Positions 11,434 through 23,754 of a stretch of 64,000 nt of DNA are shown one piece after another; positions within the stretch are counted from its first letter, which is position 1; each line of letters begins with the position of its first letter. This DNA is from Sternotherus odoratus (Eukaryota > Chordata > Testudines > Kinosternidae), in NCBI GenBank assembly GCA_032164245.1, contig JAVMKO010000003.1, positions 31,805,390 to 31,869,389 of the forward strand, read 5' to 3'. The notes beneath the pieces are model-generated. The model was not told the origin of the DNA. It ran no database searches and saw only the letters and a program-made list of their open reading frames with translations. Both the position numbers and the translations under genes were made by a program.

Positions 11434-13343
11434 TAACAAAGTTAGGAATTTAAGCTCCCAGGCTTGTCTTTTGCAGTAGGGCATTTCATCAGTGGTAGCT
11501 GGCTCCTAAGAATTTGGGGTAAGAGACCAAGACTGGTGACAGTCCTTCTCCCATAGAAGTCAGTAGATTTTTTTTCCTGTAGAGCACCATCAAGCTAATT
11601 TTTTTTCTTATGATATTGAATTATACACTGATTCATGCTGTCATGCCATTTATGCCTATGGAGATTCTGTAGCAGTGCAATCAAGGAAGCTATTTCCTTT
11701 CAATGAACAGAAATGTATATATCTAGGTCCATGGACATTTTCATTTAAAAAATCAGCTAATTTTTCGTTTTATGTAGTCTGATTAGCCATATTGTCTTTT
11801 TTTTAAAATAGTACCATCAACACCCATGTTTAGGGTCCCTGGATCAATTTTTATCACAATTTGTTCTTGTCAGAGAACAAACATCCCCAGTTATCTTTTT
11901 TTAAAAATAATTATTTTCACAGTCCATGGTGCATTTTTTCCTGAGATCTGATAGTTAGAAACCGAAAATTAAAATGCCAATTCAAAAATGACTTCGCAAT
12001 AGGGTAATGACAAGACCAGCATTTAGCTTTGGCACAAGCAGAGCAACAGGTGTGGGGAGAGGCCAACGTTAGAAATGTAAATGCCACTTTGCGTCACTTT
12101 AAGGTGCATGAAAAAGATGGGGAAATGTTTTTTAATAACTTAAATCAAAGAAAATCTGCTACATATTAGGTCATTTCTGCCCTTGCACAACTCCTATTGA
12201 CATGTGCATATCTGAGAGCAGAATTTGGTTCTAGTGCTTAATTTAAAGAGACAATAGCAACTGTTGGCCTAGTTGTGTCACATGTACATAAAGCTCTCTC
12301 TTCTGTATATGGGACTACAATTAAGCAGTTTCATATCTACCAGATGTCTCATTGTGAGTGTCCAATTCAAAACAGACTTTTTATGCCCAAGTCCTGCAAA
12401 CACATGAGCAAATGTATAAGTTTACACATGTGAGTAGTTCAGTTCTATTGAAATAAATAGAACTATGCATGTGTGCAAAGTTATACACATGTTTATCTTT
12501 GCAGGAGTGGATCCTTAGTAATTTTTTTGTAGACATGATGGATGATCCTGCAGTTCTTTCTCAGTCCTTACTCAGGAATGGTCCTTGGATATTATGAGTA
12601 GTTTTGCCTTTGAAAGGACTACAGGATGGGGCCAGTATAATATGGTAATGGTCAAACAATTATTGTAGAAAAATGTTGTCCAAATATCTTATACAATATA
12701 CACATAACAATATATATTATATATTCTGAATGACCAAATCCTAATGATCACAATAAAGTTTATAACATATATTTACTGCCATCAGTACAAAGCACATAAT
12801 GAATACTACACAACCCGCAAAAAAACTGCTGTAGAGTTACAAATTTTGCCTCTGTGAGAAACAAAAGCACAGTCATGTGTTAGTTTTTGGGGTGTGACAT
12901 TCCACAAGCTAGTACAGTAGTTTTAGCCAAAGGGACAGCATCCGTCAAACCTTTCACAAAGAAGCATGCCACATACAGCAACTTCCCCATATATATACAC
13001 ACATACTTTGTACAAGCAATTTCTATTCTATTATGTTGACTCACACATGGTGGTTAGCCACAAAGAACATTATCCATATTGTTTGACCAATACAAATCTA
13101 TGTATTTTCAGATTAGTTTAATCTGTTTATTGGTTTCTGGTCACCAACTTCTCCAGGGAGTCTCAAATCCACATCATGTAGCTGACTGCTAGACTTTGCA
13201 TTTGGATCCATGAAATAGGTACAACTTCTGGAACCTGATGGTCTCTTGATCCATTTTAGGAGATCAGCCTTCTCAGACAAGCAATTCTAGAAAAGGTTTG
13301 AAATGACATTGCACAATGAACTACCTTGAGAGTTATCTTCCTC
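11434..13343. other. Non-coding stretch with one old repeat
   Basis: AT-rich, without coding potential. Around 12385-12505 there is a palindromic dispersed repeat whose ends read TCCTGCAAA and TTTGCAGGA, related to those at 4843 and 54435. The rest shows nothing I can name. Confidence 0.5.
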
Positions 13344-13430
13344 CCACGAAGTGGGTATTAGCCCACAAAAGCTTATGCTTCAATACTTTAGTTAGTCTTT
13401 AAGGTGCCACAGGACTCTTTGTTACTTCCT
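13344..13430 (+). repeat. Dispersed repeat, AAGGTGCCACAGGACT family
   Basis: This copy reads CGAAGTGGGTATTAGCCCAC, then AAGCTTATGCTTCAATACTT, then AAGGTGCCACAGGACTC. Other copies are at 16295 and 54789 (as inverted pairs), 51398 and 60495. The family is frequent in turtle genomes; I cannot decide between a SINE and a LINE-derived tail. Confidence 0.7.
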
Positions 13431-13663
13431 CCCACTGTGCACCCCCACTCCACTCCACACAATGGGATAACAAGAATTAACCTTTTGGGCTAAACTATTC
13501 CTTTTTTGTGATCTGTATTATTAATATGCAGGATACTAAAAAGTGAGGACCAACTCTTTGGCAATAAGAGAGCATGAAGCAGTATAACTATTTTCAACAA
13601 TAGCTCTCAATCACTCAAAGTCACAATTTGTTTCACACCTACCAGAATGTTCACACTTTGGTC

Positions 13664-14054
13664 TAGTGGTTCTCAACCTTTACAGATTTCCGTGCCACTT
13701 TTAAGAGTCTGATGTGTCTTGTGTATCCCAAGTTTCACCACACTTAAAAATAAAATCAGACACAAAAATACAAAAGTGTCCCAGCACACAATTACTGAAA
13801 AATTGCTCAGTTTCCCTTTTTTACCATATAATTATCAAATAAATCAACTGGAATATAAATATTGTACTTAATTTCAGCATATAGTAAATAGAACAATCTA
13901 ACATTGTCTGAAATTTTAGTTTGTGCCAACTTCGCTAGTGCTTTTTATGTAGCCTGTTGTAAAACGAGGCAAATATCTAAATGAGCTGATGTACCCTCTG
14001 GAAGACTTCTGTTTACTCCCGAGGTTATGTCCCCCCCCTGGTTAAGAACCACTG
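13664..14054 (+). mobile_element. Non-autonomous hAT element (GTGGTTCTCAACC)
   Basis: The ends TAGTGGTTCTCAACC and GGTTAAGAACCACTG are inverted copies. The flanking octamers CTTTGGTC and CTTTAGTT agree at six of eight positions. The interior is AT-rich and non-coding. An opposite-orientation relative lies at 48467. Confidence 0.7.
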
Positions 14055-14374
14055 CTTTAGTTCCACAGCTGGACAGAATTCTTCACTAGGGTGTTATGGA
14101 AACTCACTAGATACAAGAGTTATTTGGAATATTCTACCAAAGTCAGACTCTCTCTCAGAGGGGACTGTCTGAAAGCCACAACTTCCTCTGCTTTAAGGAA
14201 CTGATAGAGTGGGGAAGGGGAGTGACTGCTCTGTATCCATAGTCTATGTATAAGTTTGATGTGTGTTTGGGTCCAAACCTGGGACAATTCCAGGGTAGCT
14301 CTGATTGACATTAGATCCCTTGAAAATATATTGAATGCAAGATCGCCAAGATGATTAATCTTAACAACAATTAG
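14055..14374. other. Non-coding stretch, nothing recognised
   Basis: About 320 bp with no repeat signature and no credible open frame. Confidence 0.5.
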
Positions 14375-14645
14375 CTCTTACACGGCACTTCATCGGTAGT
14401 TGTCAAAGAGCTTTACAACTGAGTTGGGGAAACAGAGGACGGTCACCTTGCAGGCCAGAGCAGGAGGGTGACCAGATGTCCTGATTTTATGGGAACGATC
14501 CCGATTTTTGGGTCTTTTTCTTATATAGACTCCTATTACCCACCACCCCAATTTTTCACACTTGCTGTCTGGTCACCCTACCAGGATCAGAACCCATGTT
14601 TCCTGAGTTACTGTCTAGTGCTTTAGCCACTAGAGAATGCTGCCT
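14375..14645 (+). repeat. MIR-like SINE, split by a MITE
   Basis: The left part has AAAGAGCTTTACAA and GGGGAAACAGAGGA, and the right part has CAGAACCCATGTTTCCTGAG and TGCTTTAGCCACTAGAGAAT, in the order expected of a MIR-type CORE-SINE. The two parts are separated by the element at 14464-14580. No function is implied. Confidence 0.6.
14464..14580 (-). mobile_element. MITE, TAGGGTGACC family, nested in MIR
   Basis: The ends GGGTGACCAGA and TCTGGTCACCC are perfect inverted copies, with TA on the right and GA (mutated TA) on the left. It is the opposite-orientation relative of the copy at 4188 and interrupts an older MIR-like SINE, so it inserted later. Confidence 0.65.
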
Positions 14646-14784
14646 CGTGGTAACCCCTGGACTAGATCTGACAGAAAGTTCATTAGCTCAGCTCAGAATC
14701 AAGAGAGAGAGCCTGAACACCACTAGATAAAGAGAAAAATTTTTCAGTTAGTTCATCCAGAAGTGAATGCTCGATATAGGAATT

Positions 14785-14878
14785 ACTGAGTGAAATTCTA
14801 TGGCCCATGTCATGCAGGGATCAGATTAGATGATTACAGTGGTCTCTTCTGACCTTTCAATCTATATACTCATGAGTC
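14785..14878 (+). repeat. CR1 LINE 3' end fragment
   Basis: The text CAGATTAGATGATTACAGTG, then GTCTCTTCTGACCTTTCAAT and CTATATACTCATGA matches the conserved 3' tail of amniote CR1 LINEs, which ends in short ATTCTATGA-like repeats. It is a 5'-truncated, non-coding remnant. Confidence 0.6.
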
Positions 14879-16078
14879 TTCGGTGCTGTCAGTCTGGCCC
14901 CTTGTGTGAAAATTGAGTGTGGTGTTTTTTAATCAGGCAAGCACTCAAATAAGTAGCAGTAAATCATAATCTAAACAGGGATTAAAATACTTTTTTAAAG
15001 AAAATAAGAGGCAATATAGACAAAATACCCTTTTCTTGACCATTTATATCCAGCATATGGAATTCCCATTAAAGTCAGTGGGAATGATCCTCATCAAGGC
15101 CCAGCTCTTCAAAGATGTTTTGCATCTAACTCTAGGTGCCTAAATACCTTTGAGGATCTGGGCCTAAGTACTCACTGGATCAGACCCTGTCAATATTAGC
15201 ATTTTCATGGAAGACCCTTATTTTCCACCTCAGTCCAGCCTATGACTGTCTTCTTAGCATGTGGTAAACTTTCACTGTAATGCAAACAACATAAATTTCA
15301 ATACAATGTTTGATGCTTTTTCCCCACTCCTGCAGTTGTGCTGGCCAGATGGACTAGGCTCATATTTTGTTTAATCTCACTTATATAGTTGCTGTTGACT
15401 ACAGTCCCATCTCCTGTTGAGAGCAGAACTGACAGCCTGCAAGTTTCTCTGACACCATTGAATTTGGCCACCAAACTGCCTCTGACTTCACCATGTGTTG
15501 CTGTTCTGAGGTCAACAAATGTGATTTTTTTCCCCATCCTAGCACAAGATGTGATGGGCCAGACCCTCAGCTGGTGTAAATCAGCATAAATCCACTGAAG
15601 TCAATGGAGTGATGCCAATTTACTGCAGCTTTGGATCTGGCCCTGTGTCTTCAGAACACACTCTCTGCAGCTGGGGAATGCAGTGGACAAGAACAATAAA
15701 CTGTTAAGCTGCTCTGGCACTAATTTTTCATAAAAATTGCATACACATTAGGCACGTTGTTGTTCTTACCACCTGTGGGTTCGACCAAAGGAAAGCAAAG
15801 AGCATTTTTGGAAAAGGACAATGCTGCAAAGTCAGCAGAAAGAAAAATCCAAACAAAGCAAATGACCCAATAGTGTCTCGAACATTAAAGAATTACAAAA
15901 ATAACAGACCTCCTGATCATTAAAACACTAATGGCTGTTGGAAATGTAATTGAAGTGCTATGTCAGAAGCAAATTATTAGTTTAATTTAGGTTTGTACAT
16001 TAAGGAATTATATATATAGTATTTCCCATTTATGTCTTTTAAAAATGTTGACTTTTCCTGTATATTTTTTGTTTAATA
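14879..16078. other. Non-coding stretch with one old repeat
   Basis: No gene is visible. Around 15565-15650 there is a copy of an old dispersed repeat (GACCCTCAGCTGGTGTAAAT, then ACTGAAGTCAATGGAGTGAT); relatives occur near 40325, 43270 and 47690. Confidence 0.5.
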
Positions 16079-16528
16079 CAGTGATACTCAGACCTCAGTG
16101 GTTCAAGAGCCAAAGTAGTAATCAAATTTTACCCAAAACAGTGACAGTAGTATGAATTCATATCTATATTATTTTACCAACTACAATTGGTTAATAACAT
16201 AGTAGAAGCATCCTGATTGGTTAATAACGTAGGCTGATTAATAATTAAATTACACAGTGTTTTAATATTGTGTGCTGCAAAGAGCCGCCAGAGGTAACAA
16301 AGTCCTTGGCACCTTAAAGACTAACTATAAAGTTTTGAAGCATAAGCTTTCGTGGGCTAATACCCACTTCGTCGGATGCCCATGAAAGCTTATGCTTCAA
16401 AACTTTATAGTTAGTCTTTAAGGTGCCACAGGACTTTGTTACCTCCGCTATTCCAGACTAACATGGCTACCTCTCTGATTCATTACAGAGCCAGTGGCAG
16501 CTCGCGAGCCACAGTCTGAGTATTACTG
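16079..16528 (+). mobile_element. hAT element carrying a nested palindrome
   Basis: The ends CAGTGATACTCAGAC and GTCTGAGTATTACTG are inverted copies. The flanking octamers GTTTAATA and GTTTAATG differ at one position, a clear 8-bp duplication. The interior is AT-rich and interrupted near its right end by the palindromic repeat at 16295-16481, which therefore arrived later. Confidence 0.75.
16295..16481. repeat. Inverted pair of AAGGTGCCACAGGACT repeat
   Basis: Two arms of about 65 bp face each other around a 20-base spacer (TAATACCCACTTCGTCGGAT). The left arm has lost a couple of bases near GTCCTTGGC. A 40-bp tail (CTATTCCAGACTAACATGGC and beyond, ending CTCTGATTC) follows only on the right. 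AGAGCC occurs on both sides of the whole block, a possible target duplication. The same fold-back arrangement recurs at 54789. Confidence 0.75.
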
Positions 16529-16632
16529 GTTTAATGCATTTATAACAAAATACAGAGATGCCCTATGTTCATAAGGCAAGAAAAAATGGACAGGTTGTAG
16601 CATTTCATATTGGTAAATTTCCTTATTTTTAT

Positions 16633-16702
16633 TGGTAAAGAAAGCAAGGAATACTTGTAGCATCTTAGAGACTAACTAGTTTATTTCAGCATAAGCTTTC
16701 GT
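16633..16702 (-). repeat. Short fragment of the same repeat family
   Basis: The text GAATACTTGTAGCATCTTAG, AGACTAACTAG and CATAAGCTTTCGTG resembles the AAGGTGCCACAGGACT family in inverse orientation, but from a diverged subfamily. Confidence 0.5.
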
Positions 16703-17229
16703 GTTACTTATTGTTTGTATTGCAGTAGGACCTATAGGACCCAATTAGGATCAGAATACTATTGTGCTAGACACTGAACAAACACATAAGAAGTCACGAT
16801 CCCTGGCCTAGATATGAGGCTCATAGTAGTGTAAAATGTACTACGTGCTGGGGGACTATGTATATTCCCATGCACACAATCCCTTCCCATAGCGAGATAT
16901 TAAATACAGATTTAGAATTTCTAAAGCCCAGGATGACGAGTAAACTCTGCGGTTCTGTTAGTCAAAAGTTTTTTCTACACATGGTAAGAAGACCCTTTAA
17001 TTTTCTAAGTGTGGGATTGGTCCCTTAGGCCCAGATTCATCTCTGAACTAGAACTAAGGCTAACACAGGGATTGAGGACAGTTGATTTGGGGGAGTAGTT
17101 AGGCACCCAGTGCAATTAGGCTAGCTTAATTTGCACCCCTGTTGCAATGGCCCTTATAAATGCCCTAACCACTCCCCAATTTACCTGTGACCCACCTCAG
17201 AATGTGTCCTGCACTAATGCCTCCTGTGG
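16703..17229. other. Non-coding stretch, nothing recognised
   Basis: Mixed sequence without repeat boundaries or credible open frames. Confidence 0.5.
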
Positions 17230-18952
17230 AGGTGAGTTAAGGCAACACATTGAAACAATTGAAGGCAGTTGGCAGTTTTTCAAAGAGCCCTTATTAAGGG
17301 CACAAGAGCAACTTATCCCACTGCATAGGAGAGAGAGGAAATATGGCTAGAGACCACTCTGACTTAACCACTCTGATCTTCAGTGATTTAAAACTCAAAA
17401 AAGAATCCTACAAAAAGTGGAAACTAGGTCAGATTACAAATAATGAATATAAACAAATAACACAAGCATGCAAGGACAAAATTAGAAAGACCAAGGCACA
17501 AAACAAGATAAAAGTAGCTAGATACATAAAGGGTAACAAGAAAACATTCTACAAATACATTAGCAAGAGGAAGGCCAAGGATAGGGTAGGCCCGTTACTC
17601 AATAAGGGGGGAGGGGGGAAACTAACAGAAAATGTGGAAATGTCAGAGGTGATTAATTATTTAGTTGTTTTGGTTTTCACTGAGAAAGTTGGTGGTGATT
17701 GGACAGCTAACATAATGAATGCCAGTGAAAAAGAGTTAGGATCAGCTAGCTGACCGAGGAGATATCTAAACCATTAGCGATTATCTTTGAAAAGTCATGG
17801 AAGACCGGAGAGATTCCAGAAGACTAGAAAATGGCAAATATAGTGCCAATCTATAAAAAAGGAAATAAGGACAACTCAGGAAATTACAGACCAGTCAGCT
17901 TAACTTCTGTACCCGGTAAGATAATGGAGTAAATAATAAAGCAATCAATTTGCAAACATCTAGAACAGTGGTTCTCAAACTTTTTCTATTGGTGACCCCT
18001 TTCGGACACCAGGCCTCTAAGCACGACCCCCCCCCCCTTAGGGGGCGGGGGCGGGCTGGGGGGGGGTGCCAGCAGCCCCCCGGGACAGGGGACAGGGCCC
18101 GGGGTGCTGCCGGCAGCCTGCCGCGGCAGAGCCTGGGGCTCGGGTCACTGCTGGCAGCCCGCTGCAGCAGGGGCCGGGGCTGGGGCTCTGGGCGCCGCCA
18201 GCAGGGGTCGGGGCCAGCTGCCCGCAGCAGGGGCTCGTGACCCCCACATAATCGGGTTGTGACCCCTCGAGGGGTCCCGACCCCCACTTTGAGAACCAAT
18301 GATCTAGAAGATAATAAGGTGATCAGTAAAAGCATAGATTTGTCAGGAACAAATCATGTGAAACCAACCTAACAGTTTTCTTTGACAGAGTAACCAACCT
18401 CATGGATAGGGAGGGAGTGATAGATGTGGTATATCTTGACTTTAGTAAAGCTTTTGATATTGTCTGACATGACTTTCTCATAGAGAAAGTAGGGAAATGC
18501 AACCTAGATGGAGCTACTATAAGGCGGGTGCATAACTGGTTGGTAAACCAGAGAGTAGTTATTAGCAGTTCACAGACATGCTTGAAGGGTATAACGAGTG
18601 GGACCCCTCAGGGATCAGTTCTGGGTCTGGTTCTGTTCAATATCTTAATCAGTAATTTAGATAATGGCACAGAGAGTACACTTATGAAGTTTGCAGATGA
18701 TACTAAGATGTGGGGGGTTGCAAGTGCTTTGGAGGATAGGATTAAAATTCGAAATGATCTGGAGAAATGGTCGGAAGCAAACAGGATGAAATTCAATAAG
18801 GACAAATGCAAAGTACTCCACTTAGGAAGGAACAATCAGTTGCACAAGTACAAAATGGGAAATGACTGCCTAAGAGTACTGGGGAAAGAGATCTGGGGGT
18901 CATAGTGGACCACAAGCTAAATATGAGTCACTAGTGTAACATTGTTTCAAAA
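17230..18952 (+). pseudogene. CR1-type LINE pol remnant (broken)
   Basis: This is a decayed reverse-transcriptase frame of a non-LTR retrotransposon. Frames at 17343-17753 and 18528-18905 encode recognisable pieces: a lysine-rich linker typical of CR1 pol ([15 protein letters not shown]), then the RT motifs GTPQGSVLG and FADDTK, the latter being the catalytic A/F-A-D-D box, and CKVLHLGRNNQ beyond it. Between them the conserved [12 protein letters not shown] and [10 protein letters not shown] text can be read across stops and frame changes. The 5' part, including the endonuclease, is missing, as usual for CR1. A hAT element (17966-18301) interrupts it. It cannot make an active enzyme. Confidence 0.85.
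17966..18301. mobile_element. hAT element nested in the CR1 LINE
   Basis: The ends CAGTGGTTCTCAAACTTT and CACTTTGAGAACCAATG are inverted copies. The octamer ATCTAGAA occurs exactly on both sides, a perfect 8-bp duplication. The interior is GC-rich with short CAGCAGGGG-type repeats and supports no gene. The insertion splits the LINE reading frame. Confidence 0.85.
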
Positions 18953-20139
18953 GCCCCGAACATCATTCTGCCTTCCTCAAAACTTTATTTACTTAATACC
19001 TTTGTTCTTCTGTTTTCCAGCTAAATCAGTGCAACTTCCTTTAGAGCTAAAATTCTTGGAGGGGAAATATCTGTAGAAATCTGGAATTATTATGTAAACT
19101 TAATTGGAACCCACAGACTATTTTAATTGCAACTAAGATAGTTTGGAAACCTTGTGTTTGAAAAATATTTATGTAAAAATAGCACAGAAGGAACCCATGA
19201 TCTCCGAGAGGGAGACAGAAGATACAAGACTCTAGGTCTCTGTGATTTCTGTCCTGGTTTGGCATCCCTTATTTTGTTTGCCCAGAAATCACTGAGCCAA
19301 TCAGTGTCTTATTTAAAAAACAAGTTCCTTTTCTGAATCCCAGAATTTGGCTGGGAAGATTATTGCTGCTTCACTATCCCCTTCTTCAAAGGCTTTTGTA
19401 TTAGGAACACCGTCTTTCCTTTTAGCCTATGTTCCTACTCTTAAGGCTGGGAAGGACCAGATTTTGTTGGTTTTCTTGAGGAATATCTTTTATTTTCTTA
19501 GCACCTGCTCAGATTGTCTCTTTGTTATGCATTTCGGTGACAGTAAATCTTACAGTTCTTCCTGTGCTTAGATTCTGCTCATATTTTTAATGTGTACTCT
19601 TTCTATAGGTATGTCAAAGGCAAAATCTTGCCTTAACAATAACTATAGAGCATACTTCGCTAGATCACTGGCTCATCTGCTATATGAGGGCATAAGGGGC
19701 CTCCTTTTTCAAGAATGCAATAAGGTTGGTTGCTCCTGCAGTCCTATGAAGAACAATCAATCCCGACTCTTACTTGATTTTCTAGAATCTCTATGAATAT
19801 TTTTTTTGAAGGCTGCAAGAAGTCTACTAATTTTCTGGATTTCTCTTTCACACATTTTAGTGAAAAATCCTGCTCCTCTTGTATTGTGGTCTTAACTTTA
19901 TCAAAATGTCTCCCTTAGACCTTGTCTATACTGTGAAATTTTACCCTGTCTGAACACAGTTGCATGCAATTGCAAGCAATTAAAGCAATTGGCATTAATA
20001 GTGTTTAATGGATAGTGTTGACCAGAACTTTATGTACTTAGTTTCATGTCAGCTGTGATTAAAACTCCAAAGCTGAATGTTCCATCACTGTTCGCTAATA
20101 CGTACACCAAACATAGACTGTTCTGATCTACATAGATTC
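18953..20139. other. Non-coding stretch
   Basis: No gene is visible. Around 19917-20120 the sequence CCTTGTCTATACTG and a later CATAGACTG suggest another decayed MITE with GTCTACACT-type ends, but the boundaries are not clear enough to annotate. Confidence 0.45.
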
Positions 20140-20820
20140 ATAGAGTTTAAGACCAGGTGGAATCGCTAGCTCATCTAGTCTAATAGCACAGGCCAGGACA
20201 TTTCACCATTGCCTCCTGATTGAGCCTAATAACTTTTGTCTGCCTAAATTGTGCATTCCACAAAAAGACCTGTCTTGATTTGGAGACATCAAGAGATGGA
20301 GAAGTCACCACTTCCCTTGGTAATTTGTTCCCTCAGTGTTAGAACATTATGCCTAGTTTCTCATTTGAATTTGTTTTGAAGACCCTTAGTTCCCAATATT
20401 TTCTACCTATTAAAGTAGTTGTATAAGGTAATCAAGTCATCTCTCAGTCTTCTTTCTCATAAACTAAACAAATTGAGCACTATGTAAACAGTATAAAGCA
20501 TTTTCTCTAGCACCTTGAATCATTGTTGTGGCTCTTTTCTGAACTCTCTTCAGTTTTTCAACTCCCTTTTTTAAAATGCAGACACCAGAACTGGATGCAG
20601 TAGCCCATTACCAGTCTGTGTTCAGAGGTAAAATCACTTCCATACTCCTACTCACTATATCCTGTGTATACGTCCATTGCTCACATTACCCCTTTTTCCC
20701 ACAGCATTGTACTGGGTACTCATGTTGGGCTGCTTATCCACTATGACCCCATAACATCAAAATAGTACATCCAGCTTCATATCATCTAACATGACTTTTT
20801 GTAACCGTGGGCAGACGTGG
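20140..20820 (-). repeat. CR1 LINE 3' portion, minus strand
   Basis: Beginning TAGATTCATAGAGTTTAAGA and continuing through TCATCTAGTCTAATAGCACA, CCTTGAATCATTGTTGTGGC and CAGACACCAGAACTGGATGC, this matches the reverse complement of an amniote CR1 3' end, with the LINE terminus at the left. It is non-coding as it stands. Confidence 0.7.
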
Positions 20821-23754
20821 TTAAAAACTAATAGTGACCAGACTTAAATGTATCTGTGTGTGACCATATAGTACATGTAGAACTGAAAGACCGTTATCCC
20901 TGGAGCTTGCAATGATTTCTGATAAGAGGCTCTTTAACAGATTCAGTGTCCTAATGCTCTGCCTTTGTACTCTGCTCTGTATTACTTTTGTGACACAAAT
21001 GGGAGCTGCAGGGTTTTCCCATCACGTGTTGTAGTCTTTTAAAAAATCTTGTTTCTGCATATGCTAATTTTCTTTTAAATTATATTAAGACAGTATTTGC
21101 ATTTAAAATTGTTAGCTTTTCAGTTGCGTAGGTGTATTATTTCCTTTATGGTGAGAAAGCTCTTAAGAGATGTTGTTCCTTCCTACGCATTTTTTGAAGA
21201 GTTTATATGAAAAGGAACTCAATAAAATATCTTCCTTGTAAGATTTTTCATCCCTATTAACATGGTGTTTGGGAAAGCCTGTATTTTTTTATGGCCACTA
21301 TGACTAGACAATATTGTTTTTCTTTCATAATGCAGCCATATTAGTGATTCCATAGTTAAGGTTTTGACAATATTTCTATTATAAGATCAGTTTTTGCCAT
21401 AACTTCTTCCCTTTCCTCTTGAATTTCTGAGGAAGCACTCCTAGCTGTATGAAATTGATCGTACATGTTCTTCTAGTCAGAGGAGAATTTTTTATGAAAG
21501 TTTATTTTCTTTATTAAGATTGTATGGAAAAAATGAGTTGTTAGATGAAAGAGTGCATTTCTATTGAGAGCTCTGAAAATATAAAACAGTGAGGTCACGA
21601 AGAAGCTTTATAAGCAGCTTGAGAGAGGATAGAATGCTGTGAACTCTGTGAAACACAGCCTGTATGTAATAAGGACAAGTTAGAGAATTTCCATTATAAG
21701 CCCAATTTTGTGCACCCCAAGTTTTCAGAAAAAATAAGCTCCATTCATCCTGAAATTTCTCATGGGTCTGTCACTACAGGAGAATTTCCCCCCCCCCAAA
21801 AAAAAAAGTTTAATGTTAATCAAACAAACAATTTTTTAGGATATGAAGTTAAAAACAATCATAGTTTGTTTGTTTGAAGTGGTTTGCATGGACATGGTCA
21901 AGTTTGTTTTATATAATAGCCATCTAAGCACTAATGCGTAGGACTACTTTTAATAAGTCTGGATGGAAAATTCAAGAATTATAAATTAGAGGCTAGAGTT
22001 GAACTTCTGGAAGCTAAACAGAGGTTTGCAAATATTATAATTTCTTTTGGAGGACTCATAGACGTTAGGAATAATATGGAGCACATCTGCAGAGCTTATT
22101 AGTTTCATGAGAAGCAGATCATGGAACTTACAAGACCTACTCCTGTAGTTAGCATAGCTACAAGTTCCAAGAAAGACTGACAGTTGTACAATGGCCTAGC
22201 ACCCTTTAGCTCTCCCCATGGCCACACTGGCTTTCATTAGCTTTCCTACAAAACAGCTTGGGGAAGGAGATCTGCAAACTTCTTTGCCCTAGATCATCCT
22301 TTCAAGCAGTCACTTTGCTTCTGACTTGCCCTTCACTTAGATTAGAGTCAGATTCCTTCTCTCCAAAGAGTCCCTGTATTGGCTATCCTCAATTTAACAG
22401 TCTCCTTAATTCTAGTTTTCTTAAATAAATATGAGACAGATTCTCTCCTCAAGTTCATGACACTTTGGGTTGTTCAGGTGGCCGGAATCTGGCCCAAACT
22501 ATCTAACTGAGAATTTCCCCAACCTAAGACAGCATTCAGCTGGTATAAAGCTGGTATAGCAAGATGTTATGTCAATCACTCACTGTTCCCCTCCTGGCAT
22601 TAAACACATGTTGGGTCGGGGTAAATAGCATATACACTCTGTCAATTCTCTGTGTGGTCCATCATGGACCGTGACTAGCCAATGTAAAATAGAGCATCTT
22701 AAGAAGCGCAACCGCTGCTCTCATTTATTCTGGGGTATGGGCTGAAATGGATTCGGACTGTGAATCAGAAAGCTGCAGCCAGCTCCCTAGCATAGAGTGG
22801 ATCTGGATGTAGGAGATAAGCTGAATCAAAGTTTATTGGCCCGGCTCAAAAAGTAGAGAAAAGAAAAGGTAATTGGAAACCTTCATCTAGTTGGATGTTA
22901 TGAAAGAACAACTAGGTGGGTTCAATGCAAAGAAATATTACCTATAATATGTTGTTATAGCATCTCTTATTTAAAACAAGGCCTCTCCCTTGGTTAAAAA
23001 ACTGCCTTTTGCAGTTTAAGTGTCTTTAATCAAGCTATCTTATATCTGTTTGCTAGACTGACGAGTATATGTCCAGGATGTTACAAGTGTATCGCTGCCA
23101 AGCATGTAGTTCCAGTTCATGGTTGTTGGCAGTTCCAGTGTCCATTAACATGCTGTCATTACATCACCCTAGGCCAAACCCAAACTAATAAATACTGGCT
23201 TGAGTCTATTTAATATAATTCCCACCACAGAGGCCCCAGCCTACTAGTGAGATAGGCCTATTACTCCTGTATCAGCCCATTGATACCAAAATACTTCTAA
23301 ACAACTTTCTTCCTTTTCCATCACCTATCCCATTTGAAAGCTTTGACCAAACTAATCCAAAAGTGCCTTGATTGAAGCCAAGGTTATCTTTTAAAAGCTG
23401 ACAAAATTATGAACTCAGCTGTCTTCTATTATTTCCATAATTCTTGATGATTTTGTTCCAATGAAAAACCCTCCTTCGTCAGTTATGATTTGACATAAAA
23501 AGTTGAATTTCAAAGCTACATACTAGAAGACAAGGATGGAACACAGTTTTACATTCTATCAGCCACTTTTCAGCTTCCTCTTGTTCTATGTTTGACCTAT
23601 TATTTTGGGATCCTTCATGCTGGCTAAGGGAAAAGTTCCATAGCTTCTCTGAATTGTTTTTCAGTTTTATCTTTTATCTTTGTTGTTAATTAGTCCAGAT
23701 TTCCACTGCAATAGCCATCATCAGATTAATCTGTCAAGTCTCACCAAAATCTCC
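20821..23754. other. Non-coding stretch, nothing recognised
   Basis: About 2.9 kb of AT-rich sequence without a long open frame, terminal repeats or tandem arrays, apart from short A and C runs near 21790. It is probably intronic if the KBTBD11 model holds. Confidence 0.5.

Noticed and set aside
18528..18905. 125-codon frame as a host gene
   Set aside because: It encodes RT motifs of a CR1 LINE and belongs to a decayed element.
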